Part shown: positions 40,718-50,029 of the stretch, piece after piece
How positions within the stretch are numbered: position 1 is the stretch's first letter
Layout: each line of letters opens with the position of its first letter
Assembly: GCA_041746105.1 (NCBI GenBank)
Contig: JBGTHP010000026.1
Location: forward strand, 124,001 to 188,000
Direction of reading: 5' to 3'
DNA length: 64,000 nt
DNA from: JBFHRE01 sp041746105
Lineage (GTDB): Bacteria > Actinomycetota > Acidimicrobiia > Spongiisociales > ZC4RG35
The notes under the pieces: model-generated
Database searches by the model: none
What the model was told of the DNA's origin: nothing
What the model saw: only the letters and a program-made list of their open reading frames with translations
Translations under genes and position numbers: made by a program

Positions 40718-42577
40718 ATGTCCCTTCTGGATGGCATACGCCAACCTTCCGATCTGCGGGCCCTCTCTCACGATCAGCTCACCGAGCTGTGCGATGAGAT
40801 TCGGGAGTTCCTTCTGGACAAGATCTCGCGCACCGGGGGCCATCTCTCACCGAATCTCGGCGTGGTGGAGCTGACTGTTGCCTTGCACCGGTTCTTCGAC
40901 AGCCCTCGCGACCGATTCATCTGGGATGTTGGTCACCAGTCCTATGTGCACAAACTGCTCACCGGCCGCAAGGACGGTTTTGATCGACTCCGCTCCATCG
41001 ACGGGTTGTCCGGTTATCCGAGTCAGGCCGAGAGCGAGCATGATTTTGTGGAGAACAGCCATGCCTCTACCTCCCTCAGTTATGCGCTCGGCCACGCTCT
41101 CACCAACCCCGACTACTGGACCGTGGCGATCATCGGTGACGGAGCTCTCACCGGTGGGATGGCATACGAAGCCCTGAATCACATCGCGGTGTCGCGGCCG
41201 CGGCGGCTTCTGATCGTCGTGAACGACAACGGCCGCTCATATGCACCAACTATCGGAGGTTTGGCGACTCTGGCCAACCTCGCCCACTACCGGACCGACC
41301 CCCGATATGAGTGGGCGAAACGCACCACGGGTCGGATTCTGCGAGGGGTTCCTCTGGTTGGAGACGCTGCCGACGAACTCGCAATGAGGTTCAAAGAAGC
41401 TGTGAAGGCGGTGTTGGAGCCCTCAACCGTTTTCGACACGCTCGGACTGAAATACACCGGCCGCATCGACGGACACGACCTAGATCTGCTCGAAGAGACC
41501 TTCGCCAGGGCCAAGGAGTACGACGAACCTGTCGTCGTACACATCGTCACGGAGAAAGGGAATGGATACCAACCGGCGATCGACGACGAGATAGAGAAGC
41601 TGCACGGAGTGGGCAAGTTCGACGTAGCCACCGGTCAGCCGCTTGGAAGCGAAATGAAACTGACCGACGTCGCCAGCGAAGCGGTGCTCGACCTGGCGCG
41701 CCGCCGTGAGGATGTCGTCGGGATTTCGGCGGCGATGATCTCTTCGACGGCCCTGGCTGCGATGGCCGGTGAGTTCCCGGAAAGAGTGATCGACACCGGA
41801 ATCGCGGAACAGCACGCGGTCGGTTTGGCGGCCGGTCTGGCAATGGCCGGGAAGCGACCCATCGTGGCGCTGTACTCCAGTTTCCTGCAACGGGCGTTCG
41901 ACCAGGTCACGATGGACGTTGCGTTGCACCAATTGCCTGTCATCTTTTTGATCGACCGCGCCGGGATCACCGGTCCCGATGGCCCCAGCCACCACGGGGT
42001 GTTCGACCTCAGCTATCTGCGCATGATTCCTGGGATGACCGTTGGTGTACCGGCTGATGCCGATGAGTTGTGCGCCATGATCGAGACAGCCGCCAACCAT
42101 CCGGGTCCGATGGCGATCCGTTATCCCAAGGCCGGCGCCGCTTCGGTGCCGTCACTCCCTGCGGCTCCTTTGGTGGTTGGGGAATGGGCGGAATTGCGCC
42201 GCGGTAGTGACGTCCTCCTGCTCGCCAACGGGCGTTTTGTCGAGGCTGCCCAGAAAGTGGCGTCCGACCTTGAGGCGGTGGATGGAACATCTTGCGGAGT
42301 CATCAATGCCCGCTGGGTGAAGCCCTTGGACGCAAGGCTCGAAGAGTGGGCGCGCCAGTATCGCCACGTCGTGACGATCGAAGACAACGTTACGACCGGT
42401 GGGTTTGGGGCTGCGGTCCTCGAGACCCTCTCGAACCATGGTCTTGCGGGGCGAGTCCACATCATTGGCGTCCCTGACCGTTTTTTGCCGTTCGGATCGG
42501 CAGACGATGTCCTTGCGTCGGCGGGCCTCGACGTCGAGTCACTCGCCGACCGAGTTCGGTTGTTTCTGACCGACTGA
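40718..42577 (+). CDS. dxs: 1-deoxy-D-xylulose-5-phosphate synthase
   Basis: A 619-residue DXS, the usual length, the first step of the MEP isoprenoid pathway: pyruvate plus glyceraldehyde 3-phosphate to DXP with thiamine diphosphate. GGHLSPNLGVVELTVALHRFF, IWDVGHQSYVHKLLTGR, the ThDP motif IGDGALTGGMAYEALNHIA followed by NDN, and DTGIAEQHAVGLAAGLAMAG with its catalytic Glu are all present. The transketolase C domain ends with VPDRFLPFG. The ATG giving MSLLDG has no ribosome-binding site before it, so a nearly leaderless mRNA is likely. Confidence 0.97.
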   Translation: MSLLDGIRQPSDLRALSHDQLTELCDEIREFLLDKISRTGGHLSPNLGVVELTVALHRFFDSPRDRFIWDVGHQSYVHKLLTGRKDGFDRLRSIDGLSGYPSQAESEHDFVENSHASTSLSYALGHALTNPDYWTVAIIGDGALTGGMAYEALNHIAVSRPRRLLIVVNDNGRSYAPTIGGLATLANLAHYRTDPRYEWAKRTTGRILRGVPLVGDAADELAMRFKEAVKAVLEPSTVFDTLGLKYTGRIDGHDLDLLEETFARAKEYDEPVVVHIVTEKGNGYQPAIDDEIEKLHGVGKFDVATGQPLGSEMKLTDVASEAVLDLARRREDVVGISAAMISSTALAAMAGEFPERVIDTGIAEQHAVGLAAGLAMAGKRPIVALYSSFLQRAFDQVTMDVALHQLPVIFLIDRAGITGPDGPSHHGVFDLSYLRMIPGMTVGVPADADELCAMIETAANHPGPMAIRYPKAGAASVPSLPAAPLVVGEWAELRRGSDVLLLANGRFVEAAQKVASDLEAVDGTSCGVINARWVKPLDARLEEWARQYRHVVTIEDNVTTGGFGAAVLETLSNHGLAGRVHIIGVPDRFLPFGSADDVLASAGLDVESLADRVRLFLTD

Positions 42578-42797
42578 GTCGTTACCACAGTTTTTGTTGA
42601 GCCCGGCGAGATCGGATGCAATGACTCCGGTCAGGTCCGTCCGGTACTCGATCATGCGCCGACTCAAGCTGTTGGTTCGCACAGGTTGGCCGGCTCGTCC
42701 GTTGTCTGCTTTGCCTCCGACCTCTGCGTCGGGTCACCAAGAACCGACGGACGGACTCCACGTTGAAAGTTGATCTCCCTGTACCCTGGTCTCGGTC
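42578..42797. other. Intergenic region dxs - capA-like
   Basis: A 220-base spacer without a coding frame I can support. I see no tRNA or conserved RNA. CGACTGAGTCG followed by a T-run (about 42592-42598) right after dxs might be a weak terminator. TACCCT at 42782-42787 is 10 nt before the TTG start of the next gene and may be its -10. Confidence 0.4.
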
Positions 42798-43877
42798 TTG
42801 GGCCTCCGCTCCACCCCTCGTCTCCTCCTGACCGTCATGGCGGGTGCCGTCGCCGGCACCGGTCTTTTCGTGGCATGTGTGTCAAACCGGGTGGAAGAGC
42901 CCACCAGGGCGGCGGCCGCCCCGCCCACCTCGACGTTGCCGGCTCCGACCACCACCGTGGTCGCCACCACACCACCCCCTGCGACCACCACTCAGCCGTT
43001 CGAGCCGATCGTGATCCACGGCGTCGGGGACACCAACTTCGATCCGGAATATGTGACGACCTTCCGGACCGAAAGCTACGACTACGCCTTCGCCGGGCTC
43101 GACGGCCTTTTCCTCCACGACGATCTGACGGTGGTAAACCTCGAGTGCTCGCCCTCGGATCTTGGCAGCCCTTTCGACAAGGAGTTCATCTTCCGCTGCG
43201 ATCCCGCTTCGCTTCCGGTCGCCCACTCCAACGGGGTTGATGTCGTGAATCTCGCGAACAACCACGGACAGGATTTTGGGACGGAAGCGATGCTCGACGG
43301 TCGCCGGAACGCGTTGAGCGCAGGGCTCTTGCCGGTTGGTGTTGGGGAGAACCTGGCTGAAGCGACGAGTCCTGCTGTGATCGAGGTCCGCGGTGTCAGG
43401 ATCGCCGTCCTCGGATTCGGGGGGGTCCATCCGAGCTCTTCTTGGCTGGCGACCGCCGATAGCCCTGGTATGGCCGACGGTGATGATCTGGCTCAGATGG
43501 TGGCGGCGGTGGAGGCTGCGGCCGGCGTCGCCGATCATGTGGTCGTGACCATCCACTGGGGGAGGGAACTCGTCATCGAACCACTTGCATTTGATCGTGA
43601 GGCGGCCGAGGCGATGATCGCTGCCGGCGCAGACGTCATATTTGGACACCATCCCCACCGCCTCGGCGCAATGGAGCTGATCGAGGGCAAGCCGGTCTTC
43701 TGGACTCTGGGCAATTTCATCTGGCCTCGTTTGTCCGACGCCGGAGCCACCACCGCCGTGGCCAGAGTGGTCATTGCCGAGGACGGCAGTTTGGTGTCTT
43801 GTCTGATTCCGGCATTCATCGAGACGTCTGGTCAGCCGGTCCTGCAGGCCGAACCGATGTGTGAGGGAGAAAAGTGA
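42798..43877 (+). CDS. CapA-family lipoprotein (poly-gamma-glutamate synthesis-type metallophosphatase fold)
   Basis: A 359-residue CapA/PGA_cap protein. Residues 1-27 form a signal with a lipobox-like LFVAC, then a Thr/Pro-rich linker. The fold begins with IHGVGDTNFD (GD metal site), and VVNLECSPSD, VVNLANNHGQDFG (N-N-H-x-x-D, the family hallmark), VTIHWGRE and IFGHHPHRLGAMELIEGK all match. It starts at TTG and overlaps the next gene (GTGA). CapA relatives may act in capsule or ligand release; here it is a surface lipoprotein in a two-gene operon with a propeller protein. Confidence 0.87.
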   Translation: MGLRSTPRLLLTVMAGAVAGTGLFVACVSNRVEEPTRAAAAPPTSTLPAPTTTVVATTPPPATTTQPFEPIVIHGVGDTNFDPEYVTTFRTESYDYAFAGLDGLFLHDDLTVVNLECSPSDLGSPFDKEFIFRCDPASLPVAHSNGVDVVNLANNHGQDFGTEAMLDGRRNALSAGLLPVGVGENLAEATSPAVIEVRGVRIAVLGFGGVHPSSSWLATADSPGMADGDDLAQMVAAVEAAAGVADHVVVTIHWGRELVIEPLAFDREAAEAMIAAGADVIFGHHPHRLGAMELIEGKPVFWTLGNFIWPRLSDAGATTAVARVVIAEDGSLVSCLIPAFIETSGQPVLQAEPMCEGEK

Positions 43878-45403
43878 GACGCCCCCTCGTGATCGTTTTG
43901 GTGATCGTGGTCGGCGCCACCGTGGGCGGACTGGCCGCCGCACTTCGAGCCGATCCGGCAACGACATCCCCCGCAACCACCGGCACCCAACCGACAACGA
44001 CTCTCGGCGCGGTGCCGTCGACGCCTACGACCGTTGCCGCAACCACAACGACCGAAGTTGTTCGCCCTGCAGGAATCGTTCCGGCGTGGACGATCGGTGA
44101 GGCGTGGGAGGGTGAAACGGTGGGGCTGACGATGTTCAGGGGGAATCCGAGCCGCACGTGGTATGGCACCGGCCCTCTGCCCACTTCTGCTCCTTCGATC
44201 CTCTGGACCTACCCCGATGTTCCCATGTGCGGCACGTCAGTTGTCGGTGGCGAGTCGAAGTTGTGGTGCGGAAGTGGTTGGACGGGCCAACCGGCCGTAT
44301 GGGAGCGACCGGATGGAGTCACCGAAGTCGTTTTTGGTGCCTATGACAAGGCGGTGCATTTCGTCGCCGCCGCCACAGGTTTGGAAACCCGCGAGCCGTT
44401 TCGGGTCGGCGACATCATCAAAGGTTCTGTGACCATCGATCCAGACGGATTCCCGTTGCTCTACACCGGCTCGCGTGACAACAAACTCAGGGTGATCGCT
44501 TTGGACCGGGAACCGGTCGAGGAGTTGTGGTCACTCGACGCCTCTGTGGTGCAGGGGATCTGGAACAACGACTGGGACGGAAACCCTGTAGTGCTTGATG
44601 ACCTCCTCTTCGAGGGAGGAGAGAACGGATGGTTTTTCGCGATCGAGCTCAACCGAACCCGATTGGCAGATGGATTGGTCTCCGTCGATCCCGAGGTGGT
44701 TTTTCAAACCCCCGGGTGGACAGATGAGCTCAGAGCCAAAGTCGGCTCCAACCTCTCCATCGAAAACTCTGTTGCCTTGTTCGACGACCGGGTGTATTTC
44801 GCGAACTCCGGCGGCCGCGTGGTTGGGCTCGACCTTTCTGATGTGAGGCAGGGGGAGGCACCGGTCGTATTCGACTATTGGGTTGGTGATGACGTAGACG
44901 CATCGATCGTTGTCGACGCCGAAGGGATGCTCTATGTCGCGGTCGAACAGGAGCGCAAAAATGAGCGGTCATTCGAGGTAGGTCAACTGGTCAAGTTGGA
45001 TCCATATACCTCAGAAGATCCGCGAGTTTGGGGAGTAGCCGTAGAAGCCGAAGTCGGTGACGGCGGGATCTGGGCCACTCCGGCTCTCGCTTTTGGGCAT
45101 CTATACGTCCCGACGCACACCGGGCGGCTTCTTGTCGTCGACACTGGCAGCGGCGAGATCACCTGGGAGGAGCCCGTGGGCCCGCACGCATGGTCTTCTG
45201 CCGTGGTGGTTGACGATCGGCTTCTCGTCGCAACCTGCGATTCGGCCGAACTCAGGTCATATTCGTTGAGTGACCCGTCCTCACCTGTCCTCCAGTGGAC
45301 GCTGGCACCGGCGGCTGCCGGGTGTATCGAGTCGACTCCGGCAGTGTGGAGAGGCAAGATATATGTCGGCAGCCGCGATGGATTTTTCCGCGCATATGGA
45401 TGA
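43874..45403 (+). CDS. Secreted PQQ-type beta-propeller protein
   Basis: A 509-residue protein with one N-terminal membrane helix (residues 5-25), a long Thr/Pro-rich linker to about residue 65, then a beta-propeller. Repeated blade ends such as VFGAYDKAVHFVAAATG, LYTGSRDNKLRVIAL, LYVPTHTGRLLVVDTGSGEITWE and KIYVGSRDGFFRAYG are typical of PQQ-like repeats. Without other domains, it is probably a binding scaffold, not a quinoprotein enzyme. It is coupled to the CapA-like gene, suggesting one envelope function. Confidence 0.85.
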   Translation: MRRPLVIVLVIVVGATVGGLAAALRADPATTSPATTGTQPTTTLGAVPSTPTTVAATTTTEVVRPAGIVPAWTIGEAWEGETVGLTMFRGNPSRTWYGTGPLPTSAPSILWTYPDVPMCGTSVVGGESKLWCGSGWTGQPAVWERPDGVTEVVFGAYDKAVHFVAAATGLETREPFRVGDIIKGSVTIDPDGFPLLYTGSRDNKLRVIALDREPVEELWSLDASVVQGIWNNDWDGNPVVLDDLLFEGGENGWFFAIELNRTRLADGLVSVDPEVVFQTPGWTDELRAKVGSNLSIENSVALFDDRVYFANSGGRVVGLDLSDVRQGEAPVVFDYWVGDDVDASIVVDAEGMLYVAVEQERKNERSFEVGQLVKLDPYTSEDPRVWGVAVEAEVGDGGIWATPALAFGHLYVPTHTGRLLVVDTGSGEITWEEPVGPHAWSSAVVVDDRLLVATCDSAELRSYSLSDPSSPVLQWTLAPAAAGCIESTPAVWRGKIYVGSRDGFFRAYG

Positions 45404-45478
45404 CCGGGTGTAACCCCATTCCTGTTCCGAAGGTCCAACTAGTAGCCTGAACCCACCCGAATAGGACTTTTTCGCTTC

Positions 45479-46372
45479 ATGGCCTTCAACGAAAATTTCG
45501 AACTGCTCGAAGCAGTCGAACCCGCAGTCAGCAAACTGATCGCCGAACATCAGGACCGCCGCAAGCACTGGTACTACCACGACATCATTCCGTGGGAGCG
45601 CGGCCGCAACTTCCGCGACCTGCCGTGGGACGAATCCCAATGCACGATCAATGAACGAGCGCGAACCTCTCTCGTGCTCAACCTCCTCACCGAGGACAAC
45701 CTGCCCTGGTATCACCTCGCGCTCGAGAAATACCTTCCAAAACATTCTGTCTGGAAGGAATGGAATGGCTTGTGGACGGCCGAGGAAGGCCAGCACGCCA
45801 TAGCCATCCGCAGCTATCTCCTCACCAGCCGCAACTGCGATCCAACGGAGTTGGAGGACGACAGAATGGCAACCATGCGCAAGGGTTGGGAGCCGAACTG
45901 GTCCGATCCCGCAGAGTTGTTTGCCTACACCTCGGCCCAGGAGTTGGCGACGAGGGTGTCGCATCGAAACGCCGGGCGTATTACAGAGGACGAAGCCGCT
46001 TTCGAGTTGATGCGAAACATTGCCTCCGACGAGAACCATCACTTCGTCTTCTATCGCGGCGTCATGGCGGCCATGCTCGACACATCGCCCGAGACCGCGC
46101 TCGAGGGTATCTACAACACCCTGGCCAATTTCGAGATGCCCGGTGCCGGCATACCGGGGTTCTTGCGTAAGTCGATCGACATTGCTCGGGCCGGTGTCTA
46201 CAACCTTCGCATCCATCACGACAATGTCGTGCAGCCACTGCTGAGCCAGTGGGGAATCGGCAAGATCGACGGGCTCTCGGCCAAGGCGGGCGAGTTCCAG
46301 GACAGAATCATGGAACTGCCGGCTCAGATCATCAGCAAGGCAGAACGCTTCGAGGCTCGTTTCGCGATGTAA
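45479..46372 (+). CDS. Acyl-ACP desaturase (ferritin-like di-iron FA_desaturase_2)
   Basis: A 297-residue soluble di-iron desaturase. The iron ligands are in LLTEDNLPWYH (Glu, His), LWTAEEGQHAIAI (E-E-x-x-H) and IASDENHHFVFY (D-E-N-H-H), the pattern of stearoyl-ACP and mycobacterial DesA enzymes. It introduces a cis double bond into an acyl chain on ACP. The ATG lies 30 nt after TAGCCT (45443-45448), its possible -10, and has no good ribosome-binding site. It stands alone and converges on an M20 gene. Confidence 0.9.
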   Translation: MAFNENFELLEAVEPAVSKLIAEHQDRRKHWYYHDIIPWERGRNFRDLPWDESQCTINERARTSLVLNLLTEDNLPWYHLALEKYLPKHSVWKEWNGLWTAEEGQHAIAIRSYLLTSRNCDPTELEDDRMATMRKGWEPNWSDPAELFAYTSAQELATRVSHRNAGRITEDEAAFELMRNIASDENHHFVFYRGVMAAMLDTSPETALEGIYNTLANFEMPGAGIPGFLRKSIDIARAGVYNLRIHHDNVVQPLLSQWGIGKIDGLSAKAGEFQDRIMELPAQIISKAERFEARFAM

Positions 46373-46382
46373 GTTCGGGCCC

Positions 46383-47522
46383 TCAGAGCTCCCCCCAGAG
46401 ATCTTTCTCTGCGAGGTCTATCACCGTCCAGGCCATCGCCAGTGCGCCGTCGCGTATGGCTTTTTCTCCGTCGGGCGTAATCGTGTGCGCCGCAAACTCC
46501 CGCTGGTGATTCACCGCAGGGTATGAGTTGATGCTCAAGAAGGGGTGAATGGTCGGTACGAGCTTCGAGACGTTGCCCATGTCGGTGGAACCGGTCTGGC
46601 TGGGTGGGAGGTCTGCTCCTCTCAGCATCGGTCGACCCATCGCAGCAGAATTGGCTGCGTAGAGTTCGGTCATCGTCGGGTTGCTGAGGAGATCGTCGTA
46701 GACATTTCCGACCTCGGAGATCTCGCAGCTACATCCGGTCGCCACCGCCGCAGCTTCGAAACAAGCCTTGACCTTCGGAGTCAGCTCATCGAGACGTTCG
46801 CGAGTCTGTGCGCGTACGTACCACGAAGAACTTGTGTAGTCGGGAATGATGTTTGGCGCTTCACCGCCGTGCGTGATGATTCCGTGGATCTTGTCGGTCG
46901 GGTAGATGTGCTGGCGGTAGGTCGACACGTTCACATACGCCTGGACAAAGGCGTCGAGAGCGTTGATTCCAAGCTGGGGGTACGCGGAGGCATGTGCTTC
47001 TCGCCCGCGGTACTCGAGGTCGAGGTGGTTGACCGCGATGATGTTGGGGTCGACTACGTCGGTCACTGCCGGGTGAATCATCATCGCGGCGGAGGCGTTG
47101 CTGAATGCGCCGGCAGCAATCAGATCGACCTTTCCCCCAAACCGTTCCTCTGCCGGCGTTCCGAGAATGGTCAGTCTGAATCCGAGCTCCTCGACCAGGG
47201 GAGCGAGCGCGTATCCGGCGCCGAGTGCGGCGGTGGCGATGATGTTGTGCCCGCACGCCTGGCCCACTGCCGGAAGCGCATCGTATTCTGCGCAGATCAC
47301 GACCTCTGGGCCTGAGCCCACGCTCGCCGAGAATGCGGTTTCCAACCCATAGGCGGGATGCGCGACCTCGAATCCTCGCTCTGAGAGAAACGCTGCCAGC
47401 TTGGAGCTGCTCTCGTGCTCCTCGTATGCAAGTTCGGGATTGTGGTACATCCACGAGTTTATGGCGGCGAGTTCCGACTCGAGATCGGCGATCCGGCTCT
47501 GGGCAGTCTTTTTGTGATCCAA
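46383..47522 (-). CDS. M20-family amidohydrolase (AbgB/ACY1L2 type)
   Basis: A 379-residue amidohydrolase of the M20D group. MYHNPELAYEEHESS is the diagnostic N-terminal block, VGQACGHNIIATAALGAGYAL holds the Cys-Gly-His metal site, and LGTPAEERFGGKVDLIAAG the catalytic Glu pair; SQTGSTDMGNVS supplies the last Asp. These enzymes cleave amides such as p-aminobenzoyl-glutamate. The start is unclear: TTG at 47522 has a fair purine-rich site and the right N-terminal length, while GTG at 47600 would be leaderless behind TAGTTC, giving 26 more Arg/His-rich residues. Confidence 0.88.
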   Translation of the reverse strand: MDHKKTAQSRIADLESELAAINSWMYHNPELAYEEHESSSKLAAFLSERGFEVAHPAYGLETAFSASVGSGPEVVICAEYDALPAVGQACGHNIIATAALGAGYALAPLVEELGFRLTILGTPAEERFGGKVDLIAAGAFSNASAAMMIHPAVTDVVDPNIIAVNHLDLEYRGREAHASAYPQLGINALDAFVQAYVNVSTYRQHIYPTDKIHGIITHGGEAPNIIPDYTSSSWYVRAQTRERLDELTPKVKACFEAAAVATGCSCEISEVGNVYDDLLSNPTMTELYAANSAAMGRPMLRGADLPPSQTGSTDMGNVSKLVPTIHPFLSINSYPAVNHQREFAAHTITPDGEKAIRDGALAMAWTVIDLAEKDLWGEL

Positions 47523-47610
47523 TTGCCACTTCTTTCCGGTGCGTGCCCTGTGGCGACGCACGTGTTTATGAGGCGCGATCCTAAGCACCGGAACCGCCAC
47601 GTGTCGGAAC

Positions 47611-47616
47611 TAGGCT
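47611..47616 (+). promoter_or_regulatory. -10 element for a leaderless transcript (small lipoprotein gene)
   Basis: TAGGCT is 6 nt before the GTG start at 47623, and there is no ribosome-binding site. On the minus strand the same CTAG centre gives TAGTTC, 6 nt before a GTG at 47600. Confidence 0.55.
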
Positions 47617-47622
47617 CGGGAC

Positions 47623-48153
47623 GTGTCGAGGTGGATCCCCCTTCTTTTGCTGGCAATGGCGTGTGGCCAAGCCGGCTCTGCCGATTCCACGGCTGCGGTC
47701 TCGCCGAGCAGTACCACCACCCCTGTCCCTTTGGCTTCCACGACCACGGATCTTGCTCCCGGCCTCACTGATTGCCCCGCACCTCGCTACGAGGCGGGAG
47801 CACTGCCGGAGAGGGTGTCGACCACTTCGGTGGCCGTAGAAGACGTCGATCAAGACTCCTTCACGTCTCTTCCCGGAACCAGGTCACAGATCTGGCTGGC
47901 CGACGATGGTGGCCTGGCGGTTGCCATCATCCGGGGCTCACTCCCTCCAGAAGAATGGCCGGGAGCCAAAGGCGAAGTGATCATCGATGGGGTGAGGGCG
48001 ATCGCGGGCCAGTATGCGGACGGGACCTGGGTTGTTGGCTGGTTTGAAGAACCTGGCGATCGTTGTGACCTCTACACCATGGTCTTCTACCAGCCGGTTT
48101 CTTCAGCGGAGGTGTCGGAAACTCTGGCGTCGATGAACCGAGTCGCCGGCTAG
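47623..48153 (+). CDS. Small secreted lipoprotein of unknown function
   Basis: A 176-residue protein with a short signal peptide and a lipobox (LLLLAMACGQ, Cys at about 14), followed by a Ser/Thr-rich linker to about residue 50. The rest is a single small domain with two cysteines (TDCPAP and GDRCDLY), which may pair. I recognise no family. The leaderless GTG start is fixed by TAGGCT 6 nt upstream. The gene ends just before a strong hairpin terminator. Confidence 0.75.
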   Translation: MSRWIPLLLLAMACGQAGSADSTAAVSPSSTTTPVPLASTTTDLAPGLTDCPAPRYEAGALPERVSTTSVAVEDVDQDSFTSLPGTRSQIWLADDGGLAVAIIRGSLPPEEWPGAKGEVIIDGVRAIAGQYADGTWVVGWFEEPGDRCDLYTMVFYQPVSSAEVSETLASMNRVAG

Positions 48154-48175
48154 GTTCGTATGACGCCGGACAATC

Positions 48176-48208
48176 AAGTTTGGGGCCGGACTCGCCGACC
48201 CCAAACTT
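48176..48208. terminator. Bidirectional hairpin terminator
   Basis: AAGTTTGGGG (48176-48185) and CCCCAAACTT (48199-48208) form a perfect 10-bp stem; the loop can add CGG/CCG pairs. A-rich and T-rich ends make it work on both strands, as expected between the converging lipoprotein and SPFH genes. Confidence 0.8.
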
Positions 48209-48232
48209 TGTCGCTTCGCTGTCGGATCGCGG

Positions 48233-49189
48233 TCAGTCGGTCCGTGGTGGCCTCGGCGTTGCAGCTGAGGCGCCGGTTCCTTCCTTGAGCATTTCGCCGA
48301 TGGCGGCGACGCTGCCCAAGACACCCGAGGTGTCGAGGGGAAGGAAGATCTTGGTCGATTGTCCGTTGGCGATCGCCTCCAACGCTTCGAGATATTTGAT
48401 CGCGATGACGTCGGTGGTCGCATTCCCGTCATGGATTGCGTTGAAGACAGTTGTGATCGCCTGGCCTTCACCTTCTGCCACGGTGAGCTTCTGGTAGCGG
48501 TCGGCGTCGGCGACTCGCTTGATGGCTTCGGCCTCACCTTCTGCCTCGATGATCTGGGACTGCTTGAGACCTTCGGCTCGCAGGATTCTGGATGTCTTTT
48601 CACCCTCAGCCTCCGTGACCACCGCGCGCCGATCGCGCTCTGCCTTCATCTGACGGTGCATGGCCTCGGTCACGTCGGCCGGCGGTTCGATCCGCTGAAT
48701 CTCGACCCTGACAACCCTGGTACCCCACTTGTCGGTGGCATCGTCGAGGATCTCACGAAGTTTGGTGTTGATGACCTCACGGGAGGTCAGCGCCGAGTCG
48801 AGATCGAGATCGCCGATGACGTTACGGAGGTTGGTCTGTGCGAGCTTGGTCACAGCCAGGATGAAGTTCCCGACGTTGTACTTCAGCTTCACCGGGTCGG
48901 TTGCCTCGTAGTAGACGACGGCGTCGACGGTCACAACCACGTTGTCTCTTGTGATGACTTCTTGCGGCGGTACGTCGACCACTTGCTCACGCATGTCGAC
49001 TTTGACGATCCGCTTGACGAAGGGCATGACCCAGCGCAATCCGGATTCGACCGTCTTGTCGTATCGACCCAGGACCTCGATCAGGCCTTTCTCAAATGGG
49101 CGGACCACCTTGAATCCAGCGGCGGCAACCAGCACCAACGCGAAGAAGAGGACCACCAAAAGGATGACTAGTGCCTCAATTCCATCCAT
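48233..49189 (-). CDS. SPFH/band 7 membrane protein (stomatin/QmcA-like)
   Basis: A 318-residue stomatin/prohibitin family protein. One N-terminal helix (VILLVVLFFALVLVAAAGF) is followed by the band 7 domain: VRPFEKGLIEVLGRYDKTVESGLRWVMPF, then VPPQEVITRDNVVVTVDAVVYYEATDP. The C-terminal half is a long coiled coil with AEGEKTSRILRAEG and EAEGEAEAIKRVAD. It forms membrane scaffolds. The next gene upstream encodes an NfeD-like protein, the usual SPFH partner; here that protein carries an added HAAS-like N-terminus. Confidence 0.93.
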   Translation of the reverse strand: MDGIEALVILLVVLFFALVLVAAAGFKVVRPFEKGLIEVLGRYDKTVESGLRWVMPFVKRIVKVDMREQVVDVPPQEVITRDNVVVTVDAVVYYEATDPVKLKYNVGNFILAVTKLAQTNLRNVIGDLDLDSALTSREVINTKLREILDDATDKWGTRVVRVEIQRIEPPADVTEAMHRQMKAERDRRAVVTEAEGEKTSRILRAEGLKQSQIIEAEGEAEAIKRVADADRYQKLTVAEGEGQAITTVFNAIHDGNATTDVIAIKYLEALEAIANGQSTKIFLPLDTSGVLGSVAAIGEMLKEGTGASAATPRPPRTD

Positions 49190-49213
49190 GTCTTTTCCTA
49201 TCCCTTTCCGAAC

Positions 49214-50029
49214 TCAGGCCGTTTCGGCCGGCTCTACCACCAGGCGTGCTCCTCGCACATCCTGTACCACGACCTTGGCGCCCTCGGGCAGCGTCAATCC
49301 GCTGTCGGTTGTCGCTCTCCATTCCTCTCCGTCTATCCGCACCATCCCGGTGCCCTCGTGTGCATTCACCTCTCTGAGGACGACGCCGTTGGCTCCGACC
49401 CATCTGTTGGCGCCGATCCGCGGTTGCTCCTTTGCATCCTGACGTTCGACGTAGGTTCGGAGGTAGGCAAAGGAGATGGCGGAGATTCCAAAGAACACGA
49501 GCCACTGTGCCAGCGGTCCGCCGACCGCGATCCAAGCCAGAACTGCGGCAGCGGCCGCTCCGATGGCGAACGGGAGCAGGAAGAACCCGGCCGTGAACAT
49601 CTCACCCACGCCCATCCCGATGGCCAGGAACGTCCAAATCCATCGCCATGTGTCGTTTGATTCCACCGACTCACCTCCTGAGATTCGGGATCCTGCCACC
49701 GCGCCGCCGACCAATGCGACAGCGCCGGCGCCGTATGTGAACAACTCCCATCGAGCCTTTCTCTTGCGGGCGCTGGCGCCGCTCTTGACGTCTTGCCAGC
49801 GGTCCGGGTCCGACGTCGGGCTTCGATATTCAGACGCCCATGCTTCGGCGAACTCGGCCAGGTTGGTGCCGACCACCTTTTCGGGATCGGTGCCGTCGGC
49901 GGCGGCCTCTTGAAGATGCTGCTCGAGCTGGAGGCGCATCTCGCGGATGGCTGAGGCGGGGACCCTGGTCTCCCTCCAATAGCGGTCGCAATCGGCCACG
50001 ATGCGGACAACTGCTGCCTGATCAGTCAC
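49214..50029 (-). CDS. HAAS-like domain fused to NfeD-type membrane protein
   Basis: A 271-residue fusion. Residues 1-70 form an alpha-helical segment (IVADCDRYWRETRVP.., LEQHLQEAAADG, FAEAWASEY) like the HAAS/DUF1700-type signalling domain usually paired with PadR regulators. Residues 95-190 hold three or four membrane helices (FLAIGMGVGEMFTAGFFLLPFAIG), and the last 75 are an NfeD-type OB-fold (WVGANGVVLREVNAHEGTGMVRIDGEEWRATTD). Its start overlaps the PadR gene by 8 bases. It is followed by its SPFH partner. I am fairly sure of the NfeD part, less so of the HAAS label. Confidence 0.8.
   Translation of the reverse strand: MTDQAAVVRIVADCDRYWRETRVPASAIREMRLQLEQHLQEAAADGTDPEKVVGTNLAEFAEAWASEYRSPTSDPDRWQDVKSGASARKRKARWELFTYGAGAVALVGGAVAGSRISGGESVESNDTWRWIWTFLAIGMGVGEMFTAGFFLLPFAIGAAAAAVLAWIAVGGPLAQWLVFFGISAISFAYLRTYVERQDAKEQPRIGANRWVGANGVVLREVNAHEGTGMVRIDGEEWRATTDSGLTLPEGAKVVVQDVRGARLVVEPAETA

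Noticed and set aside
42578..42797. Possible tRNA or structured RNA in the dxs-capA spacer
   Set aside because: No T-loop GGTTCGAAT-type sequence with matching acceptor arms was found by eye.
42882..43997. 371-codon minus-strand frame opposite the CapA-like gene
   Set aside because: Shadow frame; the plus-strand product has a signal peptide and family motifs.
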